The notes under the pieces: model-generated | Told to the model about the DNA's origin: nothing | The model's input: the letters and a program-made list of their open reading frames with translations, nothing else | Databases searched by the model: none | Translations under genes and position numbers: made by a program | Part shown: positions 55,277 through 63,612 of the stretch, one piece after another | Numbering within the stretch: the first letter of the stretch is position 1 | Layout of the letters: the number at the start of each line of letters is the position of its first letter | Assembly: GCF_900107735.1 (NCBI RefSeq) | Contig: NZ_FNQV01000004.1 | Location: forward strand, 147,627 to 211,626 | DNA length: 64,000 nt | Direction of reading: 5' to 3' | Source: Bowdeniella nasicola | GTDB lineage: Bacteria; Actinomycetota; Actinomycetes; Actinomycetales; Actinomycetaceae

Positions 55277-56140
55277 CTACGTTGAACGGGCACCTCGTTG
55301 ATCTGAATTGTACGTGGCGCAATGTGTCCGAAGCCGAACTATCCTCAGCGCGCCCCACGCGAGAACAAAAATGGCGCCCTGCACGGCGGCCATCGTCGCT
55401 GAGGTGGCAGCGTCGGTGACATAGGCGAGCCAGAACCCCGCGGCGGCGGAGGCCGCGGCGATGACGAGCGAGATCGCGAGCATCTGCGGGACGGTGCGCG
55501 CTATGAGCAGCGCTGTGGCGGGCGGGACGATCATGAGCGCGACGACGAGCACCGCACCCGCCGCATTGAACGCCGCGACGACGGTCAGGGCGACGAGCGC
55601 CATGAGCGCATAGTTCAGCGCGCTCGTCGCCACCCCACGAGTGCGGGCGTAGCCCTCGTCGAAGGTCGCGGCCGCAAGCGGGCGGTAGGAGATGAGCAGG
55701 AAGAGCGCGTTCAGCGCGAGCACCCCGAGCAGCAGGCGCAGGTAGGTCAGATCGAACGCCGCGAAGTTGAGATCGCCGACGATGACGGCGTCCTCGTGCA
55801 GGTGCACCTTCGCAAAGCGCGTCGAGATGAGGATGATGCCAACGGAAAACAGGCCCGGGAAGATGAGCGCCTGATCGGCGTCCCCGGTGATGCGCCCTGT
55901 CGAACGCAGCCATTGCGCGCCGAAGACGACGAGCATCGCGGCCGCGCCCGCCCCAAGGATGAGGAAGGGCGAGTTGATGGAACCGAGCACGAGCGCCGCG
56001 AGCACGATGCCCGGCAGCGCGGCGTGACTCATGGCGTCCACGAGCATCGACTGCCGGCGCAGCACGAGGAAGGTGCCGGGCAGCGCGCACATGAGCGCGG
56101 TCGCGAGCGCGAGCACGAAGACGGTCATGGCGAAGCTCAT
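55277..56140 (-). CDS. Mn/Zn ABC transporter permease, second
   Basis: A 287-residue permease of the ZnuB/MntB family with eight or nine helices: LPGTFLVLRRQSMLVDAMSH (typical of this family), HAALPGIVLAAL, and GAVLVVALMIVPPATALL. The C terminus (THCATYNSDQRGARST) is polar and unusual. Last of a four-gene operon with two permeases, as in SitABCD/TroABCD. Overlaps the first permease by four bases. Confidence 0.9.
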   Translation of the reverse strand: MSFAMTVFVLALATALMCALPGTFLVLRRQSMLVDAMSHAALPGIVLAALVLGSINSPFLILGAGAAAMLVVFGAQWLRSTGRITGDADQALIFPGLFSVGIILISTRFAKVHLHEDAVIVGDLNFAAFDLTYLRLLLGVLALNALFLLISYRPLAAATFDEGYARTRGVATSALNYALMALVALTVVAAFNAAGAVLVVALMIVPPATALLIARTVPQMLAISLVIAAASAAAGFWLAYVTDAATSATMAAVQGAIFVLAWGALRIVRLRTHCATYNSDQRGARST

Positions 56141-57018
56141 AGCGCCGCCCGCCTCAGCACGGACCGCCCCGGCGCGAAAAGGAGACTAAGCGCCAGGGCG
56201 GCCGTGAGAACGAGGACGATCACGGGGCCCGTCGGCACCTTGCCGAACGCGACGGACAGGTAACTGCCGATGAGCGCGCCGCCCGCGCCGATCGCCGCGG
56301 CGAGCGCCACCATCGTGTGCAGGTGGCGCGTGAACTGCCGGGCTGCGGCGGGCGGGATCGCCGCGAGCGCGACCATGAGGATGAGGCCGACGGCGCGTAC
56401 CCCGACGACGACCGCGATCGCGACGCCGACGAGCAGCAGCGGGGAGACGAGCCGCGCGCTCACGCCCGCGACGCTGCCGGCCACCGGGTCGATGACGTGC
56501 ACCGCGAGCGCCCGATACCCGAGCGCGAGGCCCACGGAGATGAGGACGGCGAGCACGGCGATGGTGCGCACGTCGGAGGTTGTGAGCAGCGAGGCGTTGC
56601 CGAAGAAGTAGTCCTTCAGCCCGCCGCGCCCGCGCAGGCTCGAGCGCTCAATCACCCGCAGCAGGATGAGGCCCGTGCCGAAGAACAGCGCGAGCATCAC
56701 CGCCATCGCCGCGTCGATCCCGACGCGCGTGCTCGCCGCGATCCGGTCAGCGAGCACGGCCGCGAGCGTGCCGATGAGCACCGAGCCGATGACGAGCAGC
56801 CACAGCGAGCGCCCGTCGACGCCGAGCACCGCGGCGCCGATGAGGAAGGCGAGCATGACGCCCGTCGTCGCCGCATGCCCGATGACGTCGGACATGAGCG
56901 TGCGCTGTCGCAGGTAGATGAAGCAGCCCATCGCGCCCGCGAGCGCCCCGATGAGCGTGCACCCGAGGACCATCTGCCGGAAGGTGTGCGTCGCGAGGAA
57001 ATCGGCGAGGCTCAGCAC
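56137..57018 (-). CDS. Mn/Zn ABC transporter permease, first
   Basis: A 293-residue permease of the same family: GCFIYLRQRTLMSDVIGHAA, GVDGRSLWLLVIGS and VGLILMVALAAIPPAAARQF. Having two different permeases suggests a heterodimeric channel, as in TroCD/SitCD manganese importers. It overlaps the ATPase gene by seven bases and the second permease by four. Confidence 0.92.
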   Translation of the reverse strand: MLSLADFLATHTFRQMVLGCTLIGALAGAMGCFIYLRQRTLMSDVIGHAATTGVMLAFLIGAAVLGVDGRSLWLLVIGSVLIGTLAAVLADRIAASTRVGIDAAMAVMLALFFGTGLILLRVIERSSLRGRGGLKDYFFGNASLLTTSDVRTIAVLAVLISVGLALGYRALAVHVIDPVAGSVAGVSARLVSPLLLVGVAIAVVVGVRAVGLILMVALAAIPPAAARQFTRHLHTMVALAAAIGAGGALIGSYLSVAFGKVPTGPVIVLVLTAALALSLLFAPGRSVLRRAAL

Positions 57019-57737
57019 GTCGTGCGCACCCCCGCGAGCCCGTAGGTGCGATCGATGAGCGCTCGCGTGAAGACCTCGCCGACGGGCCCCGCGGCGACGA
57101 CGCTACCGTCGATCAGCGCGACCTCGTCGCACAGCTCGGGGATCGTCGCAAGGTCGTGGTGGACGATGACGACGGTCTTACCGGCCGCGCGCAGCGAGCG
57201 CAGAACGCGCGTGATGGCGTCCTGGCTCGCGACGTCGACCCCGGCGAAGGGCTCGTCCATGAGGTAGAGGTCCGCGTCGTGCGCGAGGGTGCGCGCCAGC
57301 AGCGCGCGCTGGCGCTGGCCGCCGGAGACCTCCCCAAGCGAGCGGTGCGCGAGGTCGTCGAGCCCTACGGCCGCGAGCGCCTCGTGCGCTGCCGCCCGAT
57401 CCGCGCGCGAGGTGCGCGCCCACCAGCGCCGCGCATCGAACGTGCCGAGCAGGGCCACATCGAGCAGGGTCGCGGGATAGTCGCGGTCGATTGAGGAGTG
57501 TTGCGGCAGATAGCCGACGCGATGGCGCACCCGCGCGAACGGTTCACCGAGCACCCGCACGGACCCGCCGCGCGTCGGCACGAGGCCGAGCGCCGCCTTG
57601 ATGAGCGTGGACTTGCCGGCGCCGTTGGGGCCGACGACGCCCATGATGACGCCGGGCGGCACCGCCAGGTTCGCGTCGCGCAGTGCCACGACGTCCTGGT
57701 AGGCGACGCTCAGGTGTGCGATCTCAAGCGCAGCCAC
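57012..57737 (-). CDS. Mn/Zn ABC transporter ATP-binding protein
   Basis: A 241-residue ATPase with Walker A GPNGAGKSTLIK, signature VSGGQRQRALLAR and Walker B LYLMDEPFAGVD, and VGYLPQHSSIDRDYP, a stretch seen in manganese/zinc importers. It powers the two permeases. It starts two bases after the binding-protein stop. Confidence 0.95.
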   Translation of the reverse strand: MAALEIAHLSVAYQDVVALRDANLAVPPGVIMGVVGPNGAGKSTLIKAALGLVPTRGGSVRVLGEPFARVRHRVGYLPQHSSIDRDYPATLLDVALLGTFDARRWWARTSRADRAAAHEALAAVGLDDLAHRSLGEVSGGQRQRALLARTLAHDADLYLMDEPFAGVDVASQDAITRVLRSLRAAGKTVVIVHHDLATIPELCDEVALIDGSVVAAGPVGEVFTRALIDRTYGLAGVRTTC

Positions 57738-57739
57738 GG

Positions 57740-58675
57740 CTACTTACCCGTCAGGCCCGCGACGATCGCGTTCGTGTTGTGCTCGATAACACCGAGGTAG
57801 GTGTCCACGGGCGAGTGGTCGCCGAGCGAGTCGGCGAAGAGTTCCTTATCGGAGACTTCCACCTCCCAGCCCTTCGCGCGCACGGCCTCCTTCAGCGAGG
57901 TGATCGCCTGCGGGTTTTTCAGGTTGTCTTGGAAGATCGTCGGGATCTTCTTGTCCGCGATGAAACTCGCGAGTTCGTCGAGTTCGGCCGCCGAGAGCTG
58001 CGATTCGCTCGTGACGAAGTCGGTCGCGCGAATGTCGAGCTTGAAGACGGCCCCGTAGTACTGGAAGGCGTCGTGGCCGGTGATGAGGTGGCGCTGGGCG
58101 GCGGGGATCGCGGCGAGCTTGGCCTTGGTTTCAGTCTTGAGCTTGGCGATCTCGTCCTTGAAGGCCTTGGCGTTCGCGGCGAAGGTCTCGGCGTTATCGG
58201 GCTGGGCCTCGGACAGGCGCGTGGCGATCTGGTCGACGACGTCGGACCAGATGTCGGGCGAGTTCCAGATGTGCGGGTCGTACAGGTCGTTGCCATCGTG
58301 GTCCTTCTCGGGCCACGGCAGGAGCTTGGACTGGTCGATCTTCTCGCCGACGGCGAGCTGCTTATCGCCAAGGGAGCGGAGCTGGTCTTCCATCATGGCC
58401 TCGAGGTACAGGCCGTTCCAGATGACGAGGTCGGCATCACGGAGCTTTTCGACATCCTTGGTCGAGGGCTGGTAGGTGTGCGGATCGCCGCCGGGCTTGA
58501 CCATGACCGTGACGTCCGCGTCCGGCGCGATTCGCGCGACCGCGTCGCCGAGGTAACCCGTCGTAGCAAAGACCTTGAGCGCAGCGCTCGAGCCCTTCTT
58601 ATCGGCGGCATTCGGCGAGCAGGCGGACAGGGCAATGACGACCACGGCGAGCAGCGCCGCAACCAGACGTTTCAT
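57740..58675 (-). CDS. Mn/Zn-binding lipoprotein (TroA/ZnuA type)
   Basis: A 311-residue solute-binding lipoprotein (lipobox VVVIALSAC). Metal ligands of the cluster A-I family are visible: GGDPHTYQPS (His), NSPDIW preceded by LYDPHIW (His), TGHDAFQYYG (His) and ADSLGDHSPVDTYLG (Asp). No His-rich loop typical of ZnuA is present, which favours manganese or iron. ATG at 58675 with GAGGA upstream. First gene of the operon; a possible DtxR-type site lies 35-50 bases upstream. Confidence 0.92.
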   Translation of the reverse strand: MKRLVAALLAVVVIALSACSPNAADKKGSSAALKVFATTGYLGDAVARIAPDADVTVMVKPGGDPHTYQPSTKDVEKLRDADLVIWNGLYLEAMMEDQLRSLGDKQLAVGEKIDQSKLLPWPEKDHDGNDLYDPHIWNSPDIWSDVVDQIATRLSEAQPDNAETFAANAKAFKDEIAKLKTETKAKLAAIPAAQRHLITGHDAFQYYGAVFKLDIRATDFVTSESQLSAAELDELASFIADKKIPTIFQDNLKNPQAITSLKEAVRAKGWEVEVSDKELFADSLGDHSPVDTYLGVIEHNTNAIVAGLTGK

Positions 58676-58710
58676 GAGTGGTGATCCTCCACAATGAGCG
58701 AGACGGGTGA

Positions 58711-58751
58711 GTGTAAGCACAACCTAACATATGAGTTTCGGGTAACCGAAA
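58711..58751. promoter_or_regulatory. Metal-box-like and palindromic operator sites between the metal importer and EamA genes
   Basis: The 110-base divergent gap holds AACCTAA at 58721-58727 (complement TTAGGTT, half of a DtxR/IdeR box), with a poor second arm (GTGTAAG from 58711), and a separate palindrome TTTCGG-GTAA-CCGAAA at 58736-58751. The first could be a DtxR/MntR site for the importer; the second may serve the EamA gene or both. Confidence 0.4.
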
Positions 58752-58785
58752 TATTTCTCGAATCGCGAAGTTCTACGATGCTTAC

Positions 58786-59676
58786 GTGTCCTGTCTTGCA
58801 GCCTCCCGCCCGGCTATCGTGCCGGTGCTCGCACTGCTTGCCGTGACGGCGATCTGGGGCTCCACGTTCTTCCTCATTAAGGACCTGCTCGCGACGGTGC
58901 CGCCGCTCGATTTCCTCGGTGTGCGCTTTGCCGTCGCGGCCCTCTTCATGGTGGCGATCTGGTGGCGGCGGCTCGCCGCGCAGTCGCGCGAGGCGTGGCG
59001 CAACGGGCTGGCCCTGGGGGCGATTTATGCGCTCGCCCAGATCGCTCAGACATGGGGACTCGAGCGGACGCCGGCGTCGGTGTCGGGATTCGTGACCGGA
59101 ATGTACGTCGTCCTCACCCCGATCGTGGTGTGGGCAATGACCCGGATATCCATTCCGCGCACGACTCAGCTCGCGGTCCTGATTGCGACCATTGGGCTCG
59201 GCGTCTTGAGCCTCAAGGGCTTTTCGCTCGGGATCGGCGAGAGTGCAACGTTGCTCGGTGCCGCGCTGTACGCCCTGCACATCGTGCTGCTCGGGCGCTG
59301 GGCCGTGGGCATGGATGCGATCGCCCTGGCTGGCATGCAGATGATCTCGCTCGCCGCGATCTGCCTCATCGGCGCCCTGCCCGGCGGCGTGAGCGTGCCC
59401 CCGAGCGCCGGCGGTTGGGCCTCGCTGCTCTACATGGCGATCGCGGCGAGCATCGGCGCGCTCGTGCTACAGACCTGGGCGCAGGCTCGCATCAGTGCGT
59501 CGCGGGCAGCGATCATCATGACCGCGGAGCCGGTATTTGCCGCGGCATTCGCGGTAGCGTTCGGCGGCGAGCACGTCACTGGTCGGCTGCTTGCCGGTGG
59601 CGCACTCATCTATCTCGCGATGCACATCGCAGAGCGGCCGCCAAAGTGGCTAGCGCGGGTGCTCGCGCGGCAGTAG
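58786..59676 (+). CDS. EamA/DMT-family transporter
   Basis: A 296-residue exporter with ten helices in two EamA repeats: AIWGSTFFLIKDLL, LDFLGVRFAVAALFMV, and in the second half AEPVFAAAFAVAFGGEHVTGRLLAGGALI. Drug/metabolite transporters of this kind export amino acids or other metabolites. Start is the GTG at 58786. Divergent from the metal importer; substrate unknown. Confidence 0.9.
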   Translation: MSCLAASRPAIVPVLALLAVTAIWGSTFFLIKDLLATVPPLDFLGVRFAVAALFMVAIWWRRLAAQSREAWRNGLALGAIYALAQIAQTWGLERTPASVSGFVTGMYVVLTPIVVWAMTRISIPRTTQLAVLIATIGLGVLSLKGFSLGIGESATLLGAALYALHIVLLGRWAVGMDAIALAGMQMISLAAICLIGALPGGVSVPPSAGGWASLLYMAIAASIGALVLQTWAQARISASRAAIIMTAEPVFAAAFAVAFGGEHVTGRLLAGGALIYLAMHIAERPPKWLARVLARQ

Positions 59677-59679
59677 GTC

Positions 59680-60126
59680 CTAGTCTTCGCGCCCCGGACG
59701 TTGTCGGGCCCGCTTGATGGAGCTGCGGTTCTTCTTTGCGGTGAGTCGGCGCTCGATTGAGCCGCGCGTCGGTCGCGTTGCTCGCCTTTTCGGTGGTGGT
59801 GGCATGAGTGCCGTTCGGAGCAGCTCGGCCATCCGCCGTCGAGCCTCGGTTCGGTTGCGGTGTTGGCTGCGCTCCTCGGAAGCGTCAACCGTCAGGACAT
59901 CGTCAACGAGCCGCGCTGAGAGGTTTTTTCGGATCCGGGCGCGCTGTGTTGCGGTAAAGGCTGGCGACTCGGCGATGTTCAGGCTGAGCTGGACGCGCGA
60001 ATCCGTGGTGTTCACACCCTGCCCGCCCGGACCCGAGCTGCGGGAGAACTTTTCGCTCAAGTCCTGGGCGGGCACGATGAGCCCGTCCGGATTACCAGGG
60101 CTGGGCTGAATATAGAGGTCGGGCAT
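59680..60126 (-). CDS. arfB: Peptidyl-tRNA hydrolase ArfB (YaeJ), stalled-ribosome rescue
   Basis: A 148-residue release-factor-like protein with the catalytic loop SSGPGGQGVNTTDSRVQL (GGQ) and a basic C-terminal tail (RRLTAKKNRSSIKRARQRPG) that enters the empty mRNA channel of stalled ribosomes. Length and order match ArfB. Its ATG overlaps the IclR stop by one base (TAATG). Confidence 0.95.
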   Translation of the reverse strand: MPDLYIQPSPGNPDGLIVPAQDLSEKFSRSSGPGGQGVNTTDSRVQLSLNIAESPAFTATQRARIRKNLSARLVDDVLTVDASEERSQHRNRTEARRRMAELLRTALMPPPPKRRATRPTRGSIERRLTAKKNRSSIKRARQRPGRED

Positions 60127-60899
60127 TAGGGCAATGGCCGCCGGCGGCGACGCGCCGCGATGGCCTTGGCCGCTTCGAAGCAGACCTTGCGCAGGAGTTG
60201 CTCGTAGCGTTCGGGATCCATGACGCCAACCCGGCCGGAGACGCTAAACGATGCGATGGGGATGCGCGCCGGGCTCATGACCGGGGCCGCAATGCAGTTC
60301 AGTCCCATCATGATTTCTTGCCGGTCGTAGGCGATATTCGTTTCACGAATCTCGATGAGCTCTTCCCGGAGCTGCTCCGGATCGGTGATGGTGTGGGGTG
60401 TCCACGCCTGGAGATCCCCGGCGAGCACCTGCTCCATCGCGTCATGGTCGTAAGCGAGCATCATCTTGCCAACCGCCGTGCAGTAGGCCGGAGCTCGGCC
60501 GCCAATACGCGAAGGCGAGGACACCTTGAACTGCGCGTGCAGCTTGTTCAGGTACATGACTTCGTGGCCCGCGAGCACGGCGAGGTGCACCGTCTGACGC
60601 GTTACTTCAAAGAGTTTCGCGAGGTAGGGCGTCAGGACTTCGTTGAGCAGATCGATATGCGGAGATGGTGGGGGTTCGGCGAGATCGAACAACATTGGGC
60701 CGAGGCGATATGAACTACCCGCGCGCTCGACCGCTCCATTTTTTGCGAGGATGCCAAGAAGACGGAATGCCGTGGATTTTGACAGGTCGCAGCGTCGCGC
60801 AAGTTCGGAGACACCGACACCTACCGAGCCTTCGTCACCGAACGCTCGAAGAAGTGCCATCGCTTTATCAACAGCGGTTCTCGTATCGCGCGACGTCAT
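60126..60899 (-). CDS. IclR-family transcriptional regulator
   Basis: A 257-residue regulator with an N-terminal winged helix (AVDKAMALLRAFG, VSELARRCDLSKSTAFRLLG) and the IclR effector domain (VTRQTVHLAVLAGHEVMYLN, RAPAYCTAVGKMMLAY, GLNCIAAPVMSPARIPIASF). Family members respond to aromatic or short-chain acids. No catabolic target genes are adjacent, so its regulon is unknown. It is transcribed towards arfB. Confidence 0.93.
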   Translation of the reverse strand: MTSRDTRTAVDKAMALLRAFGDEGSVGVGVSELARRCDLSKSTAFRLLGILAKNGAVERAGSSYRLGPMLFDLAEPPPSPHIDLLNEVLTPYLAKLFEVTRQTVHLAVLAGHEVMYLNKLHAQFKVSSPSRIGGRAPAYCTAVGKMMLAYDHDAMEQVLAGDLQAWTPHTITDPEQLREELIEIRETNIAYDRQEIMMGLNCIAAPVMSPARIPIASFSVSGRVGVMDPERYEQLLRKVCFEAAKAIAARRRRRPLP

Positions 60900-61178
60900 C
60901 GTTGCTCCTTCGGTAAAAATCTCTTCCCATTATCCCCGATCCATCCTCCTCCAATCTGCGAAGTCGGCCACCATTCTCTGGGCAAGACCCCGACGACTTT
61001 GTCTTCGATCGAATCGCGCATTTGCGCGGCCAAGATCATCCTCTTATTGCCCGCATGAATCCCATGTAGTCATCTCTTTCAAGACGGGCGGCGCCCTGTC
61101 TCCACATGATCCACTCCGGATTGTCTTCCTATATACGCAGATCCGATTAGGATTCCTATTTTTCTTGTGGTGTTCGCC
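60900..61178. other. Intergenic region between iclR and the CRISPR array
   Basis: I see no gene. The sequence is AT-richer than the rest and contains the iclR promoter. Just before the array lies a T/A-rich stretch (gattcctatttttcttgtgg). As the array reads on the minus strand, this is its trailer side, not the leader. Confidence 0.5.
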
Positions 61179-61628
61179 GGATTTTCCCCACGACCGTGGG
61201 GAGGAGAACAGGTTCAGGACCAGCGGCGCGCAGCGGATCATCCCCGCTCACGCGGGGAGCACTCCTGCAACGCCCAGACAGTCATGGGCCCGAACGGATC
61301 ATCCCCGCTCACGCGAGGAGCACGGCGGGCGTATCCAGGTCGAGGGCCTCGACTTCGGATCATCCCCGCTCACGCGGGGAGCACCAGACATTCTCGCGGG
61401 CCTCTCGTGGACGGACCGGATCATCCCCGCTCACGCGGGGAGCACGCCGTCTCGGTCGATGGTGCGGATCGTGTTACCGGATCATCCCCGCTCACGCGGG
61501 GAGCACCCCGGCACGTACGTGAATCCGCTCGCTGCCGCAGGATCATCCCCGCTCACGCGGGGAGCACTCACGAGGTAGAGGGCCATATAGAGGTCCCCGA
61601 GGATCATCCCCGCTCACGCGGGGAGCAC
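61179..61628 (-). CRISPR. Type I-E CRISPR array, seven repeats plus one degenerate
   Basis: Seven 28-base repeats start at 61235, 61296, 61357, 61418, 61479, 61540 and 61601, separated by six spacers of exactly 33 bases. On the minus strand the repeat reads GTGCTCCCCGCG, TGAG, CGGGGATGATCC, the type I-E form common in actinobacteria. The second repeat has one change (A at 61316). A degenerate copy at 61179-61206 keeps the hairpin (CCCCAC-GACC-GTGGGG) but not the sequence, and its spacer is only 28 bases; it marks the trailer end. The leader end should be above 61628, where an insertion sequence now sits. No cas gene is in the window. Confidence 0.97.
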
Positions 61629-61650
61629 GGGTGCCCATTTCGGGCGGAGG
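61629..61650. other. Partial spacer cut by an IS insertion
   Basis: These 22 bases follow the last repeat in the position of a seventh spacer, but instead of 33 bases and a repeat the sequence meets the tip of the IS3-type element at 61651. The continuation of the array, with leader and possibly cas genes, should be on the far side of the IS stack, outside the window. Confidence 0.6.
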
Positions 61651-61712
61651 TGGTGGTTTGTATCGCTCCGGGGATAATGGAGGTAGGGAGATTGGAAGGA
61701 GGAGATTCTCTC

Positions 61713-62024
61713 TTGCCAGTAAAGTACACCGACGAGTTTAGGGCTCGTGCAGTTGAACTAGTTGTTCATGCCCAGGCCGATCCTGCAACCGCCACCGGCG
61801 CGATCGGTCGTGTGGCAGCTGAGCTTGGTGTCAACAAAGAGACCTTGCGGGTGTGGGTGCGTAAGTACAAAGCCTCGGGTCGTAGCACGCCAGCAGAATC
61901 GATCGATTTTGAGACAGAGAACCGCAGGCTTCGGGCCGAGCTGGCCGAAGCTAAGAGGGCCAATGAGATCCTGCGCCGGGCTTCGGCTTTCTTCGCGGCG
62001 GAGCTCGACCGCCCATCAAAGTGA
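61713..62024 (+). CDS. IS3-family transposase OrfA
   Basis: A 103-residue OrfA with helix-turn-helix (KYTDEFRARAVELV, GVNKETLRVWVRKYKASG) and leucine zipper (FETENRRLRAELAEAKRAN, EILRRASAFFAAELDRPSK). The start is a TTG at 61713 with AAGGAGGAG upstream; no ATG is available. Its TGA overlaps the GTG of orfB (GTGA), so the fusion transposase would be made by reinitiation or frameshift. Confidence 0.9.
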   Translation: MPVKYTDEFRARAVELVVHAQADPATATGAIGRVAAELGVNKETLRVWVRKYKASGRSTPAESIDFETENRRLRAELAEAKRANEILRRASAFFAAELDRPSK

Positions 62025-62198
62025 TCGTCACCTTCATTGATGAGAACAAACACGAGTTTGGAGTCGAGCCAATCGTGCGTGCCCTGAAAGGGACTGCTGC
62101 ACGGATTGCTGTGAGCTCGTATTACGCTTACAAGAAGCGTCAGCCATCGGCCCGGGCCCGTCGGGACCAGGCGCTCATGGCCTGTATCCGGGGTCTGC
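62021..62198 (+). pseudogene. IS3 OrfB, N-terminal fragment of element A
   Basis: About 59 residues (IVTFIDENKHEFGVEPIVRA, SSYYAYKKRQPSARARRDQA, then CIRG) are the normal OrfB N terminus; the integrase core is missing because element B begins at 62199. The reading frame that continues to 62350 is chimeric. No transposase activity is possible from this copy unless the far part rejoins. Confidence 0.85.
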
Positions 62199-62222
62199 TG
62201 AAGGTTTGCTTGAGTCCGGGGT

Positions 62223-62522
62223 TCATGCCGCCAAAGCGACGGCATCCATCATTATGCTCTCGAACTCGACCGGTGTCAGCTTCCCCAGCCGACGCTGCCG
62301 ACGTTTGCGGTGATACCGCGCCTCGATCCAGTGCACAATCGCGAGCCTGAGCTCCTCACGGGTGCCCCACGACTTTCGATCGAGCACGTTCTTCTGCAAC
62401 AGACTGAAGAACGATTCCATCGCCGCGTTATCTCCACACGCGCCCACTCGCCCCATCGAGCCCCGCAAACCCGAACGTTTGAGCGCGTGTTGGAAGCTCC
62501 TGCTTCGAAATTGACCTCCGCG
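62223..62522 (-). pseudogene. IS3 OrfB of element B, C-terminal part
   Basis: Reads RGGQFRSRSFQHALKRSGLRG, then SMGRVGACGDNAAMESFFSL with the catalytic Glu of the DDE triad, and ends RLGKLTPVEFESIMMDAVALAA at the TGA at 62223. It begins exactly at the Arg after the second catalytic Asp; the Asp side is at 63906. One insertion event separated them. Confidence 0.9.
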
Positions 62523-62538
62523 GACGCCCTTCTAAGTG

Positions 62539-63612
62539 TCAAGCAGCAATCTGCGTCTGGTTGATGACCGCGGTGCGAGCTTTCAGAGTGTAAAACATTT
62601 CTCGTGCGAGATACCGTTTCACACATCTGAGGGCCTCCATCTTCGAGTGCCCCTCGGAGAGTTTCTTCGCAACATACTCTTGTGTTCTCGGGTCGGTTCG
62701 AAGTCTGCCGATTGCGATGATATGCAGAGCAGAGTTTGCTTGCCGGTCACCACCCCTGTTGAGCCGATGCCGGTGGGTCTTTCCCGATGATGCTGGGATC
62801 GGGCTCACTCCACACAGTGCTGCGAAAGCGGCTTCTGAGGTGAGCCGTTCTGGGTTATCACCGGCGGTGATCAACAGTTGTGCTGCGGATTCATACCCTA
62901 CTGCTGGTTTGTTGATGAGGTCTGGGGCGAGATGATCGACAATGTTTTTGATCATGACATCCAGATCAGCGATCTCATCAGTGAGCTCAAGATACCGCCT
63001 CGCAAGGGTCTTCAAAGCGATCTTGTAAGCACCAGAAACATCACGATATCTCGTGAGGTCAGGCCGCCACGCAGCAAGCGTTCGAACCAGTTTCATACGG
63101 GTAAGGTTTCGAAGCTGATCACGAAGCTCGTCTGGCGCTGACACAATGTTCATGCGAATCATTTGCAGAGCGACACGCCTGGCCGCAACCGCTGTTTTCC
63201 GTGATACTTTCAGCACCCGCAAAGACTCGACGAGCCCGTCACGGGTTTTCGGTGTCACGGCGCGCACCCGGGCATAGGCTGCGTGAGCAGCGTTCTCAGC
63301 ATCGAGGGTGTCGTCTTTGCCTTTGCGCCGTCGGAGGGCTTGGTCTGGGCCAGTGACTTCGAGTACTTCGATATCTTGTGCGTGGAGGTAGCGCAACAGG
63401 CCTGCCCCATAGGTGCCGGTGCATTCCACACCGATACGAGCGATTTGACCGAATGAGCGTAACCATTGCACGAGCTGTTTATACCCGTGCCGGGTTGTTG
63501 GGAAACTCTCCGTCCCGATCACCCGGTCGTGTTCGTCAACAACTGCTGCGACGTGTAATTCCTTATGTGTATCAACCCCACCGACGACAGCGTTGGGAAG
63601 ATGAGTAGCCAT
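62539..63612 (-). CDS. IS110-family DEDD transposase (recombinase)
   Basis: A 357-residue IS110 recombinase. The N-terminal RuvC-like DEDD domain includes VGGVDTHKELHVAAVVDEHD, VECTGTYGAGLLRYL and GKDDTLDAENAAHAA; the C-terminal Tnp_20 domain includes ALCGVSPIPASSGKTHRHRL and the catalytic Ser region before NRGGDRQANSALHII. ATG at 63612 is preceded by GGAGGA. No stop or frameshift is seen, so the protein is probably active. It would work with an RNA encoded upstream (63613-63905). Confidence 0.95.
   Translation of the reverse strand: MATHLPNAVVGGVDTHKELHVAAVVDEHDRVIGTESFPTTRHGYKQLVQWLRSFGQIARIGVECTGTYGAGLLRYLHAQDIEVLEVTGPDQALRRRKGKDDTLDAENAAHAAYARVRAVTPKTRDGLVESLRVLKVSRKTAVAARRVALQMIRMNIVSAPDELRDQLRNLTRMKLVRTLAAWRPDLTRYRDVSGAYKIALKTLARRYLELTDEIADLDVMIKNIVDHLAPDLINKPAVGYESAAQLLITAGDNPERLTSEAAFAALCGVSPIPASSGKTHRHRLNRGGDRQANSALHIIAIGRLRTDPRTQEYVAKKLSEGHSKMEALRCVKRYLAREMFYTLKARTAVINQTQIAA

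Larger units (their letters stand above)
61651..62198 (+). mobile_element. IS3-family element A, 5' part
   Basis: The left tip is placed at 61651 because TGGTGGTTTG, six bases, TCCGGGG (61651-61673) lines up with TGAAGGTTTG, six bases, TCCGGGG at the tip of element B (62199-62221), the expected terminal inverted repeats. It carries intact orfA and the first third of orfB, then is cut at 62198 by element B. The 3' part is not in the window. Confidence 0.75.

Noticed and set aside
62021..62350. A 109-residue protein continuing IS3 OrfB to 62350
   Set aside because: Only the first 59 or so residues are OrfB; the rest is antisense of element B after the junction at 62199.
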